A stretch of 36,050 nucleotides of DNA from an uncultured Prevotella sp. (GTDB taxonomy: Bacteria > Bacteroidota > Bacteroidia > Bacteroidales > Bacteroidaceae). Below the pieces are notes generated by a model. It was not told where the DNA came from and searched no databases. It saw only the letters and a list, made by a program, of their open reading frames with translations. How positions within the stretch are numbered: the stretch's first letter is position 1; each line of letters begins with the position of its first letter. Positions 22,742-31,589 of this stretch are shown piece by piece. The position numbers and the translations under genes were made by a program. Location: assembly GCA_944320255.1 (NCBI GenBank), contig CALUGU010000019.1:1-36050 (forward strand), written 5' to 3'.

Positions 22742-25108
22742 ATGGCAACAAGACAACCATACTACAATAAAAAGAGACAGAAAAGGACGCCGCGCGCCGC
22801 GCTTGCCACAGGCATGGCACTCATTGCATGCGCACTAATGCTTGCCTCATGCTCCACGACAAAAGGGCTGCGCGAAGGCGACCAGCTGTTCATCGGACTG
22901 ACGAAAATAGAATACAACAACGCCGACGAGAACGACAAGGAGACCGACCACTTCTTCACAACGAAAGAAGAAGTGGAGGCGTCGCTGGCCACCGCCCCCA
23001 ACGGAGCATTGTTCGGCAGCTCGTATTACCGCACTCCGTTCCCCTACGGCCTGTGGATATGGAACGCCTTTTCAGGCTCAAAGAACAAGATAGCTCAATG
23101 GATCACAAAGACATTCGGCAAGGCTCCCATCCTGATGCGCCAGGTGAACCCTGAGCTGCGGGCCTCCGTAGCCCAGTCGGTGCTGCACAGCCACGGCTAC
23201 CTGAACGGCACCGTGAGCTACAAGATTGTGCCGCAAAAGAACCCGAAGAAGGCGAAAATAGGCTACACCGTTGACTTCGGGCCGCTCTACACCGTTGATT
23301 CGCTCGAATACATAGGCTTTCCCGACGAGGCCGACAGCCTCATCCGCCACACCATGGACGAGGCATTGGTGAAAAAGGGAGACCCGCTCGACGCCTCAAC
23401 GATGGACGCCGAACGCAACAGGCTCTCCAAAATGTTCCGCAACAGCGGGTATTACTTCTACCAACCAGGCTTCGCCTCATACCTCGCCGACACCGTGGCA
23501 GTGCCCGGCAAGGCGCAGTTGCGCCTGCAAATGGCCGACAACCTGCCCGGCTTCGTGCACAGGAAATGGCATATCGGAAGGATAAACATCGACATAAAAA
23601 AGCAGTTCATGGAACAGCTGACCGACTCTTTCAGCCACCGTTACTTCACCGTAAGGTTCAAGGGCAAGCGTCCGCCGATACGTCCGAGGATAATACTCGC
23701 CGACCTGAAGCTGCGCCCGCGCCAGCTGTTCAACTATGACAAGTACACCGAGTCGCTCAACAAAATCAACGGGTCGGGGCTGTTCAGCTCGGTGGAGTTC
23801 AACCTTACGCCGCGCGACACCACCGGAAGGAGCGACACGCTCGACGTCCACCTGTCTTGCACGTTCGGCAAACCTTACGACTTTTACATAGAGACGAACT
23901 ACAAGAACAAAATCAACGGCCGCCACGGCCCTGAGCTGGTGGTCGGCTTCGTGAAGCGCAACGCCTTCCGCGGCGGCGAGAAATTAGACATCAACCTGCA
24001 CGGCTCTTACGAATGGGAGCAAGGGGGCAACGTCAACGGGGCGGGCGGCAACACCAACTCATACGAATACGGAGCCGACGCCTCGATAGAGTTTCCGCGC
24101 CTGATAGTGCCTTTCCTCAAGCGGCGCCGATACTTCACAACGCCGTCAACATACGCTAAAATATCAATGAACGTGCTCAACCGCCCCGACTATTTCAAGA
24201 TGCACACGTTCTCATGGGAATGGACTTACACTTGGCAACGCTCCATCAAATGGCGCCACGAGTTCAGTCCGCTCACCCTGCAATACCAAAAGCTCAACCG
24301 CACGACGGCGAAATTCGACTCGATACTTTACGAAAACCCGTACCTGCAAACCTCGATGCAAAACGTGTTCATCCCGAAGATGCACTACACGCTGACCTAC
24401 AGCTCGGCGGCGCACAGCCGCAACCCCTTAGTGTGGGAGACTACCGTCACCGAGGCGGGCAACATCCTGACGCTCGGCTATATGGCAGCAGGCAAGAAAT
24501 GGGGACAGACGGAAAAGGAACTGTTCAAGAACCCATACGCCCAATTCCTCAAACTGGAGACCGACATCAGCAAGACGTGGGCCGTAGGCGAGAAGTCGAG
24601 CCTTGTGGCGCACGCCAACGCGGGCATCGTCTACAGCTACGGCAACAGCCGCACCGCGCCCTACAGCGAGCAGTTCTACGTTGGCGGAGCCAACAGCATC
24701 AGGGCTTTCGCCGTGCGCAGCATCGGCCCCGGCAGCTACACAACTGACGTTTCGCGACTGTCGTACCTCGACCAGACGGGCGACATCAAGCTGCAATTCA
24801 ACCTTGAATACCGCTTCAACCTGTTCGGAGGGCTTTACGGGGCCACGTTCATCGACGCCGGCAACGTCTGGGCGTTGCGCGACGACGGCTACCGCCGCGG
24901 CTCGCAGTTCAAGCTGAAGAACGCTCTCAAGGAGATGGCCCTCGGCACCGGCGTGGGCATACGTTACGACTTAGACTTCCTCGTGCTCCGCTTAGACTGG
25001 GGCGTAGGCCTGCACGTGCCTTACGAGACGGGCAAGAGCGGCTTCTACAACATACCGAAGTTCAAGGACGGCCAGGCCATCCACCTCGCCGTAGGCTATC
25101 CGTTCTGA
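22742..25108 (+). CDS. tamL: BamA/TamA-family outer membrane lipoprotein TamL
   Basis: A 788-residue Omp85 protein and the Bacteroidota counterpart of TamA. A basic N-terminus and hydrophobic helix lead to the lipobox LASC (lipidated Cys37), which is the feature that separates TamL from TamA and BamA. POTRA-like repeats cover about 60-360 (for example TVDSLEYIGFPDEADSLI). The C-terminal beta-barrel covers about 380-788, with YVGGANSIRAFAVRSIGPGS near 640-660 (the conserved L6-loop type R-x-F motif) and a terminal strand ending in HLAVGYPF. It is transcribed with tamB, 30 bases apart, forming the inner-membrane/outer-membrane TAM pair. It is followed by a perfect hairpin. Confidence 0.93.
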   Translation: MATRQPYYNKKRQKRTPRAALATGMALIACALMLASCSTTKGLREGDQLFIGLTKIEYNNADENDKETDHFFTTKEEVEASLATAPNGALFGSSYYRTPFPYGLWIWNAFSGSKNKIAQWITKTFGKAPILMRQVNPELRASVAQSVLHSHGYLNGTVSYKIVPQKNPKKAKIGYTVDFGPLYTVDSLEYIGFPDEADSLIRHTMDEALVKKGDPLDASTMDAERNRLSKMFRNSGYYFYQPGFASYLADTVAVPGKAQLRLQMADNLPGFVHRKWHIGRINIDIKKQFMEQLTDSFSHRYFTVRFKGKRPPIRPRIILADLKLRPRQLFNYDKYTESLNKINGSGLFSSVEFNLTPRDTTGRSDTLDVHLSCTFGKPYDFYIETNYKNKINGRHGPELVVGFVKRNAFRGGEKLDINLHGSYEWEQGGNVNGAGGNTNSYEYGADASIEFPRLIVPFLKRRRYFTTPSTYAKISMNVLNRPDYFKMHTFSWEWTYTWQRSIKWRHEFSPLTLQYQKLNRTTAKFDSILYENPYLQTSMQNVFIPKMHYTLTYSSAAHSRNPLVWETTVTEAGNILTLGYMAAGKKWGQTEKELFKNPYAQFLKLETDISKTWAVGEKSSLVAHANAGIVYSYGNSRTAPYSEQFYVGGANSIRAFAVRSIGPGSYTTDVSRLSYLDQTGDIKLQFNLEYRFNLFGGLYGATFIDAGNVWALRDDGYRRGSQFKLKNALKEMALGTGVGIRYDLDFLVLRLDWGVGLHVPYETGKSGFYNIPKFKDGQAIHLAVGYPF

Positions 25109-25138
25109 CGGCTTTTCACCCGATACTTACATTACAAA

Positions 25139-25174
25139 GCGGCGGACACCGGGCCACACGCCCATGTCCGCCGC
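25139..25174. terminator. GC-rich hairpin between convergent genes
   Basis: GCGGCGGACA (25139-25148) and TGTCCGCCGC (25165-25174) are perfectly inverted. It lies between tamL (+) and the next gene (-), so it may stop both transcripts, although no clear T run follows. Confidence 0.6.
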
Positions 25175-25198
25175 CTCACATCACGATTATCTTACACT

Positions 25199-26203
25199 TC
25201 ACCTTGAGCCGGATGACGCCCCTGCGGGCACGGTGACAGACCTGCCGGCGTAGACCGGGCTTTCCAAGTCGTATGCGGCGAGCTGGAATATCTTGCCACC
25301 GGCACAGGCGTAAATATACCCGTAACGTTGCGTCACGCCCTTACCCACTACTCCGGCAGACGCCAGCATTTCGGCAAACTCCTGCGTGGTAAGCCGGTCC
25401 ATCACCATCACTTTCTCGGCGTAGTCACCGAGGGCTTCAGGGTCTGACTTGTACAGCTGCGTCAGTTCTTTGCCATAATTAATGCGACACAAGGTGAACA
25501 TCCGATTGGCCGTGCCATCGGTTATCTGTTCGCGCTGCACGTCTACGCTTATCCTTTTCACGCTCTCGTCGTACACCATATAGCCGTTAAAATGGTGGCT
25601 CATCACCAAGAAGCCGTCAATTATCCGGCCTAACATCAGTCCTTCAGTCTCATATCCCTGTATGTCAAGGCAGGCATAGCCCCGGTAAAAGCCCTTCGTC
25701 ACGCCCGGCGACTGCATCTTACCAAAGCCGTAATCGCTAATCCGGGTCAGCATTTCGGGCGTAATAGGCGTCAGCTCCGCCTCTTGCGCATATTTTTTCG
25801 ATATGAACACGGGCGTATTCTCATAAGCTATGACGCCATACCACTCGTCCGTCTCACTCGTCACTATGAACACATCGCCTTTTGAAGCCGGCGCGGCGAA
25901 GGCCACCACGCCCGGCTCACGCCTGTCATTGCTCCATCCGTAACAGCAGTTGTCGGTCTCGTCATAGCACAGCCTCACCAACTTTGGAGCCGCCGCGCTT
26001 GGCGACTTCCTCATGTTCACGCCGTCAGCCGTCACCTCAATCACCTTGTCCACCTTCGGCATGCATACGTCCAAGCCTACGTACTGGGCATGGCAAGCCA
26101 CGCCGGTAACAGCCATAAACACCACAAAAGACAACAAGCTACGGACGCGAGCGTCAACCCTTAAATTCGTTTTCATATTCACAACATATTTATTTTTCGA
26201 CAT
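25199..26203 (-). CDS. Secreted protein with a bacterial SH3-like domain (paralogue without TonB_C)
   Basis: A 334-residue exported protein. The signal peptide (LLSFVVFMAVTGVACHA) is cleaved near CHA-Q, and a methionine at residue 10 may be the real start. Then follows DVCMPKVDKVIEVTADGVNM (about 47-66) and RKSPSAAAPKLV, an SH3b-like motif of the N-x-R-x-x-P-S type. The middle (about 145-300) is shared with the next gene upstream (LTPITPEMLT, then TKGFYRGYACLDI, then GRIIDGFLVM). It ends without the TonB_C domain found in its paralogue. It is 42 bases downstream of that gene and probably in the same operon. Function unknown; peptide or wall binding is a guess from the SH3 fold. Confidence 0.8.
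   Translation of the reverse strand: MSKNKYVVNMKTNLRVDARVRSLLSFVVFMAVTGVACHAQYVGLDVCMPKVDKVIEVTADGVNMRKSPSAAAPKLVRLCYDETDNCCYGWSNDRREPGVVAFAAPASKGDVFIVTSETDEWYGVIAYENTPVFISKKYAQEAELTPITPEMLTRISDYGFGKMQSPGVTKGFYRGYACLDIQGYETEGLMLGRIIDGFLVMSHHFNGYMVYDESVKRISVDVQREQITDGTANRMFTLCRINYGKELTQLYKSDPEALGDYAEKVMVMDRLTTQEFAEMLASAGVVGKGVTQRYGYIYACAGGKIFQLAAYDLESPVYAGRSVTVPAGASSGSR
25986..26105 (-). repeat. 120-base direct repeat, copy 1
   Basis: This segment of the first SH3 gene (signal-peptide end and SH3 motif) matches 27390-27509 at 118 of 120 bases, in the same orientation. The flanking coding sequence of the two genes is far less similar. Confidence 0.9.
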
Positions 26204-26245
26204 TTCATTACAGCCATATGCTTCTTACCAAACAATCGCACCACG

Positions 26246-27586
26246 TCAATTAAGATTGAAAACGAAGCTCTGTATACACTTCATCTTGACTGGCCGTCCA
26301 CCCACCGTTCCAGGTTTCCACCTCGGCATTATCCTTATTATGCGCATCGCCTCGTTGCTAAGGTATTTGTCTGGCGACTCAGTCACTTCCAAATCAACAG
26401 CCCTTCCACGCTCGTCAATGGCAAAGTTAACCACGACACGCCCCTGAATCCTATTCTCGGCACAAATAAGCGGATAACGTAGGTTTGCCGCTATAAACTT
26501 GTTCAGCGCATCCTTGCCGCCAGGAAATTCCGGGCTGATGGTGTCATTGGCCGCCACGGTGGCTTCATCCGCACCGCCGCTCGCGCCAGCGGAAGGCTCA
26601 GCCGCGGCTGTTTCCGGCTGTGCGGCAACCGCCGCCGGCACCGTAGCCATCATTCCGGCAAAGCCTGGGCTTTTAGTGTCATAAATTCCTATCTTTGTCA
26701 CTTCGCCGCCAATACAAGCGCACACACATACGTAACGCTGTGTGCCGAGAGGTTTCGCCTTTTCCAAAATCCCGGCGAATTCGTCATCCGTGAGCCTGTC
26801 CATCACCATCACGTCAAACGGCGTTCCGTATTCGTTCACATATTTTACGTACAGCTCGTCTCCGAATTTTATATCCACCCCGTCCATCTCATTGCCGTTG
26901 TCATCCAATACGGTGGCAAAAAACTTGGTCGTACCAACTGACAATCTTCCGACGTTCTCTTTATACGAGAAGCCGCCACCCGTGAGCAGGTTGAACACCA
27001 GCAAGCCGTCAACAATGCGCCCGTACATGAGTCCTGCTATTTGAGGCTGTTCAATAAACATGCAGGCATACCCCCTATACGCGCCCTTCGTTATGCCAGG
27101 CGACTGTGAACGCATAGTGCCATAAAAGTTTATGCTTGTCAGCATTTCAGGCATAATAGGAGTAAGTGCCACTTCACGGGCGAACTTCTTTGATATGTAA
27201 GCAAAGTGCGTCTCACACGCCATTACGCCATACCATTCATCCGCCTCGTTCACCACTATGAACCGCTCTCCCTTTGAAGCAGACACTGCAATTTTATCCA
27301 TGTCCCATTCGCCGCTGGCGTCCATGCGCTCATTACTCCACAAGTAATGATAGATGTCGAAGCCTTTATGCAATTGATACATCAGCCGCGGAGCCGCCGC
27401 GCTTGGCGACTTCCTCATGTTCACGCCGTCAGCCGTCACCTCAATCACCTTGTCCACCTTCGGCATGCATACGTCTAAACCTACGTACTGGGCATGGCAA
27501 GCCACGCCGCACACCGCCATAAGCACGGCCAGCAACAAGCGTTTGCGGCCGGACATCATACAAGTTGCAGATACTTTTCCCATCAT
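26246..27586 (-). CDS. Secreted SH3-like protein with a C-terminal TonB domain
   Basis: A 446-residue exported protein, upstream paralogue of the previous one. The signal peptide ends at CHA-Q (about residue 32). The SH3-like block follows (DVCMPKVDKVIEVTADGVNM, RKSPSAAAPRLM), then the shared middle region (MPEMLTSINFYG, then GITKGAYRGYACMFIE). A Pro/Ala/Gly-rich linker lies at about 320-345. The last 100 residues are a TonB_C domain: SPEFPGGKDALNKFIAANLRYP and GRVVVNFAIDERGRAVDLEV. Unlike true TonB there is no N-terminal anchor and no long Pro-Lys spacer, so it is not an energy transducer; such free TonB_C domains are common in Bacteroidota secreted proteins. A weak promoter (TATCTTAG, 27626-27619) lies upstream. 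Confidence 0.85.
   Translation of the reverse strand: MMGKVSATCMMSGRKRLLLAVLMAVCGVACHAQYVGLDVCMPKVDKVIEVTADGVNMRKSPSAAAPRLMYQLHKGFDIYHYLWSNERMDASGEWDMDKIAVSASKGERFIVVNEADEWYGVMACETHFAYISKKFAREVALTPIMPEMLTSINFYGTMRSQSPGITKGAYRGYACMFIEQPQIAGLMYGRIVDGLLVFNLLTGGGFSYKENVGRLSVGTTKFFATVLDDNGNEMDGVDIKFGDELYVKYVNEYGTPFDVMVMDRLTDDEFAGILEKAKPLGTQRYVCVCACIGGEVTKIGIYDTKSPGFAGMMATVPAAVAAQPETAAAEPSAGASGGADEATVAANDTISPEFPGGKDALNKFIAANLRYPLICAENRIQGRVVVNFAIDERGRAVDLEVTESPDKYLSNEAMRIIRIMPRWKPGTVGGRPVKMKCIQSFVFNLN
27390..27509 (-). repeat. 120-base direct repeat, copy 2
   Basis: This is the second copy of the SH3-coding segment, differing from 25986-26105 at two bases only (TCCAAGCC against TCTAAACC). It indicates recent duplication or gene conversion. 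Confidence 0.9.
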
Positions 27587-28077
27587 TATACTTTCATTAC
27601 AGGTTGGTTTTCAGTCCGCTAAGATAATGAAAATATTTGACAACAAGGCCATTCGCAGATAACATTCTTTAATTCTGTTAACCTTTTGTTTACAAAACGC
27701 CGTGACGCCGACGCTTTTCGGCCTTGGTAAAGACCGTCAAGGCAAGGCAATTCCAGGCCGGTTGCCACGACGCCTGAAACCGAATTGCAACCCATTGATA
27801 ATCAAGAGGTTTGCAATTTGCCGTCTTTCGCCTTGCGATTTGCCGTCTTTCAGCCCCCGTTTTACGGCTTTTCACGCCCCGTTTTGCCGCAAATCACAAA
27901 ACCTGCGCACGGCAGCGGCGACGCTGAATCAAATATTTAGCAAATTAAAGGCGGCAAACGCCCGGATTGTTAACAAAAAACGCTATATTTGCAAATCGTA
28001 AGGCGGCACGCGCCAAGACGCCGCGCGCCGCGCTGTTGAAAAACATATAATATATTAAGGTATAAAAACTGAAGATT
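27587..28077 (+). other. Divergent intergenic region with GACGGCAAA repeats and a promoter
   Basis: No gene is supported. TTTGCCGTCTTTC occurs at 27817-27829 and again at 27839-27851, separated by a GCCTTGCGA spacer; the complementary form recurs at 33.5 kb. TATATTTG at 27984-27991 is a good Bacteroidota -7 box for the nucleotidyltransferase gene and would give a leader of about 80 bases. Confidence 0.55.
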
Positions 28078-28989
28078 ATGAAACCTACTTTGTTACTGCT
28101 GGCCGCCGGCATGGGCAGCCGCTACGGCGGACTGAAACAGCTCGACGGGCTGGGGCCGAACGGCGAAACGATAATGGACTACTCAATCTACGACGCCGTT
28201 CAGGCCGGCTTCGGCAAGATTGTCTTCGTGATAAGAAAGGACTTCGAGCAGGATTTCCGCGAGAAAATCCTGAGCAAATACGAGGGGCACGTGCCGGCAG
28301 AGCTGTGCTTCCAAAGCCTCGACGCGCTGCCGGAGGGCTTCAAGTGCCCTGAAGGCAGGGTGAAACCGTGGGGCACAAACCACGCCGTACTGATGGCGAA
28401 GGACGTGATAAAGGAGCCGTTCTGCGTGATTAACTGCGACGACTTCTACAACCGCGACGCATTCATGGTGATAGGGAAGTTCCTCGCCGACCTGCCCGAA
28501 GGCAGCCAAGGCAAGTACGCCATGGTGGGCTTCCGCGTGGGCAACACGCTCTCGGAGAACGGCACCGTGGCCCGCGGCATCTGCTCGAAGAACGCCGCTG
28601 GACACCTGACTACCGTAGTTGAGCGCACAGAGATAATGCGCGTGGACGGCCGCGTAAGCTACAAGGACGAGCAAGGGGCGTGGGTGGCCGTTGACGACAA
28701 CACGCCCGTGTCGATGAACATGTGGGGCTTCACGCCCGACTACTTCACCCACAGCGAGGCTTACTTCAAGGAATTCCTCGCCGACCCGGCCAACATGGCC
28801 AACCCGAAGGCGGAATTCTTCATCCCACTGATGGTAAACAAGCTGATAGGCGACGGCACGGCCACGGTTGAAGTGCTCGACACCACGAGCAAATGGTTCG
28901 GCGTGACTTACGCCGCCGACCGCCAAAGCGTGGTTGACAAGATAAAGAAACTGATTGAAGAAGGAGTATATCCAAATAAACTTTGGTAA
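28078..28989 (+). CDS. Nucleotidyltransferase (NTP_transferase family)
   Basis: A 303-residue sugar-phosphate nucleotidyltransferase-like protein. The signature for nucleotide binding opens the protein: LLAAGMGSRYGGLKQLDGLG (residues 6-25). The metal-binding INCDDFY follows near 119. Later family-like features include NMWGFTPDYF and AEFFIPLMVNKLI. The length fits the single-domain form without a left-handed beta-helix, so acyl or acetyl transfer is unlikely. The sugar is not evident from the neighbours. It is followed by a DHH phosphoesterase across a near-perfect inverted repeat. Confidence 0.85.
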   Translation: MKPTLLLLAAGMGSRYGGLKQLDGLGPNGETIMDYSIYDAVQAGFGKIVFVIRKDFEQDFREKILSKYEGHVPAELCFQSLDALPEGFKCPEGRVKPWGTNHAVLMAKDVIKEPFCVINCDDFYNRDAFMVIGKFLADLPEGSQGKYAMVGFRVGNTLSENGTVARGICSKNAAGHLTTVVERTEIMRVDGRVSYKDEQGAWVAVDDNTPVSMNMWGFTPDYFTHSEAYFKEFLADPANMANPKAEFFIPLMVNKLIGDGTATVEVLDTTSKWFGVTYAADRQSVVDKIKKLIEEGVYPNKLW

Positions 28990-29004
28990 ATAAGCAACAA
29001 GTCA

Positions 29005-29077
29005 CAAGCAGACAAGCAGACAAGGAAGGCCTGCCGCTGCAATTCACAGCAAATGTCCTTGTCTGCTTGTTTGCTTG
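29005..29077. repeat. 22-bp inverted repeat of ACAAGCAG units
   Basis: CAAGCAGACAAGCAGACAAG (29005-29024, plus GA) is inverted at 29056-29077 with 21 of 22 matches; flanking CAAG and CTTG units extend it to about 28993-29086. The run ends about 12 bases before the next ATG at 29099. Confidence 0.85.
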
Positions 29078-29098
29078 TCGCTTGTCAACTAAAGCATA

Positions 29099-30130
29099 AT
29101 GAACATCAACCTGTTAACCGAGGCGGAAGTTGGAGAACTCCGCCAACTGATCGACGGCGCGGACAAAATCGCGCTGTGTTGCCACCGTAGTCCCGACGGC
29201 GACGCCGTGGGGTCGATGCTCGGCTTGGCCGAATACTTGCGCTCGCTGGGCAAGGTGCCTGTGACGATAGTGCCCGACGCCTACCCCGACTTCCTGCAAT
29301 GGCTGCCGGGAACGGAGCGCATAGTGCGTTATGACAAACACAAGAACTTCGCCGACGAGATACTCGCCGGCACGCAACTGCTGTTCTGCCTCGACTTCAA
29401 CACAGTGTCGCGCACCGACGACATGGCGGCGGCCATCACGGCGTCGGCGGCAAAGAAAGTGATGATAGACCATCACCTGAACCCCGATATGGACACTGTG
29501 ATGTGCGTGTCGCGCCCCGACGCCTGCAGCACTTGCGAACTGGTGTTCCGCCTGATATGGCAACTCGGCGGCTTCGAGACGATGAACAAGAAGTGCGCCG
29601 TGCCGCTTTACTGCGGCATGATGACCGACACGGGCGGCTTCACATACAACTCCACGCGCCCTGAAATATACTTCATCATAAGCCAACTGCTCACGAAAAG
29701 CGTCAACAAGGACAAGATTTACCGCAACGTCTACAACAATTACAGCGAATGGCGGATGCGCCTCACGGGCTACGTACTCTACAAGAAGATGACCGTAATG
29801 GCCGAACAAGGGGCGGCTTACTTCATCCTCACGCGCGACGACCTTAAGGAATTCCACTACATCAAGGGCGACGCCGAGGGACTGGTGAACATGCCCCTGC
29901 AAATAAAAGGCACCAAGCTGAGCATATCATTGAGGCAAGACACGGAGAAAGACAACCTCGTATGGGTGAGCCTCCGCTCCGTTGACGACTTCCCGTGCAA
30001 CCGCATGGCCGAACTTTACTTCAACGGCGGCGGGCACCTCAACGCTTCGGGAGGCCGCCTGGAATGCCCCATCGAGGAGGCTGAAGCCATCGTGCGCAAG
30101 GCCATCAAGGAATTTTGCAACGGCAGGTGA
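29099..30130 (+). CDS. DHH/DHHA1 phosphoesterase, NrnA-like
   Basis: A 343-residue DHH-family enzyme, probably an oligoribonuclease (nanoRNase) and/or pAp phosphatase. Motif I HRSPDGDAVGSM (29-40), motif II around LDFN (98-101) and motif III DHH (124-126) provide the Mn-binding centre. The DHHA1 substrate domain ends with FNGGGHLNASGG (308-319). The first and third motifs and the length agree with NrnA, which in many bacteria replaces Orn in the last step of RNA decay and can also degrade pGpG. Co-oriented with the nucleotidyltransferase and the next gene. Confidence 0.9.
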   Translation: MNINLLTEAEVGELRQLIDGADKIALCCHRSPDGDAVGSMLGLAEYLRSLGKVPVTIVPDAYPDFLQWLPGTERIVRYDKHKNFADEILAGTQLLFCLDFNTVSRTDDMAAAITASAAKKVMIDHHLNPDMDTVMCVSRPDACSTCELVFRLIWQLGGFETMNKKCAVPLYCGMMTDTGGFTYNSTRPEIYFIISQLLTKSVNKDKIYRNVYNNYSEWRMRLTGYVLYKKMTVMAEQGAAYFILTRDDLKEFHYIKGDAEGLVNMPLQIKGTKLSISLRQDTEKDNLVWVSLRSVDDFPCNRMAELYFNGGGHLNASGGRLECPIEEAEAIVRKAIKEFCNGR

Positions 30131-30171
30131 CGACCAGTTAACCATAAACCAACGCCTCACTACACATAAAA

Positions 30172-31584
30172 ATGGCAAAAACAAAAAAGGCAAAAAAGCC
30201 GCAACAGCAGACACATTTATCCCCGGAGAGATACATAAGGGAAAAAGCGAGGACGCTCGAAATAGGTACTTGCTACGCCACAAACAACATAAAGGAATGC
30301 GGCGAAGGCCAGGTTATCGTCACGCGGCGGCATAAGGGCGGCAAAACGAGCATCGCCATATACATGATTGACACCTTCTGCCTCGGCGTGAAAGACTCCA
30401 CCTTCAAATTAAGGCTTGACGAAAATGAGCTGGAACACCTGCTGATGCTGGTAAATATGGCTCTCGACATACATGAAGTGACTTACAACGAGGCGCACAA
30501 CCTTATTTATGGGGCCGTGGCTTTTGCCGAAGAAGGGGGAATAAAACCCGACAAGAGCTTCGCCCTAACCAAGTATATGCTTGAGGAAGACACCGACGAC
30601 GTGCCCCTGATAGAGTTTGAATACGGCCGGAACGGCAAGCATTGCCTCATGGCGAACAGCAAACGGGAAGCCGACAAGTACCTTCCGACGCTAAGAAAAC
30701 ACCTCGGCGACAACTTCGACGTAACGATAATGGACGACAAAGTGGATGAAGACGAACATAACGAAGGCGGTAATCCTAATCTCGTTTACACCAAATACAC
30801 TTACCAACATCCCGATTATCCCACGTCACTGAAACTTGAAAACCCGCAGGTGAAAGACATCCTGTCATCGGAAAAGCCGTTAAACAAGGACGAAATCGAC
30901 ACGCTTCTCGCCCTGCCCCACGACAGTTTGCGGCGCGACTTGGAAGCCGTGCTGCTCGACTGCATGGCGAAGACTTGCGACGGGATAACCGAAGAAATGT
31001 GGATGAACAACAACACGTTTGAAGCAATAAACGCAGTGACGCTGCTGACGGAAGTCGGCAACGACGGCAGCAGCTTAGACACGCTGCTCGAAATGCTGCG
31101 CCAGCCGGACGAAACGTTTGAGTTTTTCTTCGGAGACTATCTCGTTGAGACATTTATCATGCCGCTTTACGCCTTAGGAAAGAACAAGTTAGACAAGTTG
31201 ATGGATTTCTTCAAAGAGGAAGGATTGTGTGGCTTTTCCAAGACGGCGGTATTTGCCGTGGTTGAACATATCGACAAATTACAACCCGGACGGCACAAAG
31301 AAACGACAGAATGGATGCGCGAGGCCATACGCTTCGCCACGGAGAAGCTGCCCGAAGCTCAATATATTGACAGCTTAACGGCCGGGTTCATAGCAAGTTG
31401 CTGTGCGGATATTAAGATGACGGAACTGTTGCCGGAGCTGAAAGAGATGTTCGCCACGGGCTTGGTAGACACGGACTTCGCCGGGGACTATGAATATGTG
31501 GCTGCGCAAATGCACAGCAAAGAAGACGATTTCATCAACTATGTGCAGCCTGACATTTACGAACAGTTTGACCAATTAAAGTAA
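30172..31584 (+). CDS. DUF1186-like helical-repeat protein (tentative)
   Basis: A 470-residue soluble protein without signal peptide or membrane helix. A Lys/Gln-rich start (AKTKKAKKPQQQTHLSPERY) leads into an N-terminal region with a compact alpha/beta fold (EGQVIVTRRHKGGKTSIAIY, then DTFCLGVKDSTFKLRL). The C-terminal half (about 235-470) is made of helical HEAT-like repeats with FFGDYLVETFIMPLYALGKN and LMDFFKEEGLCGFSKTAVFA, which look like the DUF1186 family. The function is unknown. It follows the DHH gene after 41 bases and converges on queE with only 5 bases between the stop codons, and no terminator is seen there. Confidence 0.65.
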   Translation: MAKTKKAKKPQQQTHLSPERYIREKARTLEIGTCYATNNIKECGEGQVIVTRRHKGGKTSIAIYMIDTFCLGVKDSTFKLRLDENELEHLLMLVNMALDIHEVTYNEAHNLIYGAVAFAEEGGIKPDKSFALTKYMLEEDTDDVPLIEFEYGRNGKHCLMANSKREADKYLPTLRKHLGDNFDVTIMDDKVDEDEHNEGGNPNLVYTKYTYQHPDYPTSLKLENPQVKDILSSEKPLNKDEIDTLLALPHDSLRRDLEAVLLDCMAKTCDGITEEMWMNNNTFEAINAVTLLTEVGNDGSSLDTLLEMLRQPDETFEFFFGDYLVETFIMPLYALGKNKLDKLMDFFKEEGLCGFSKTAVFAVVEHIDKLQPGRHKETTEWMREAIRFATEKLPEAQYIDSLTAGFIASCCADIKMTELLPELKEMFATGLVDTDFAGDYEYVAAQMHSKEDDFINYVQPDIYEQFDQLK

Positions 31585-31589
31585 ACGGC

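Noticed and set aside
26246..27586. A classical TonB energy transducer
   Set aside because: There is a cleavable signal peptide instead of a membrane anchor, and an SH3-like N-terminal region.
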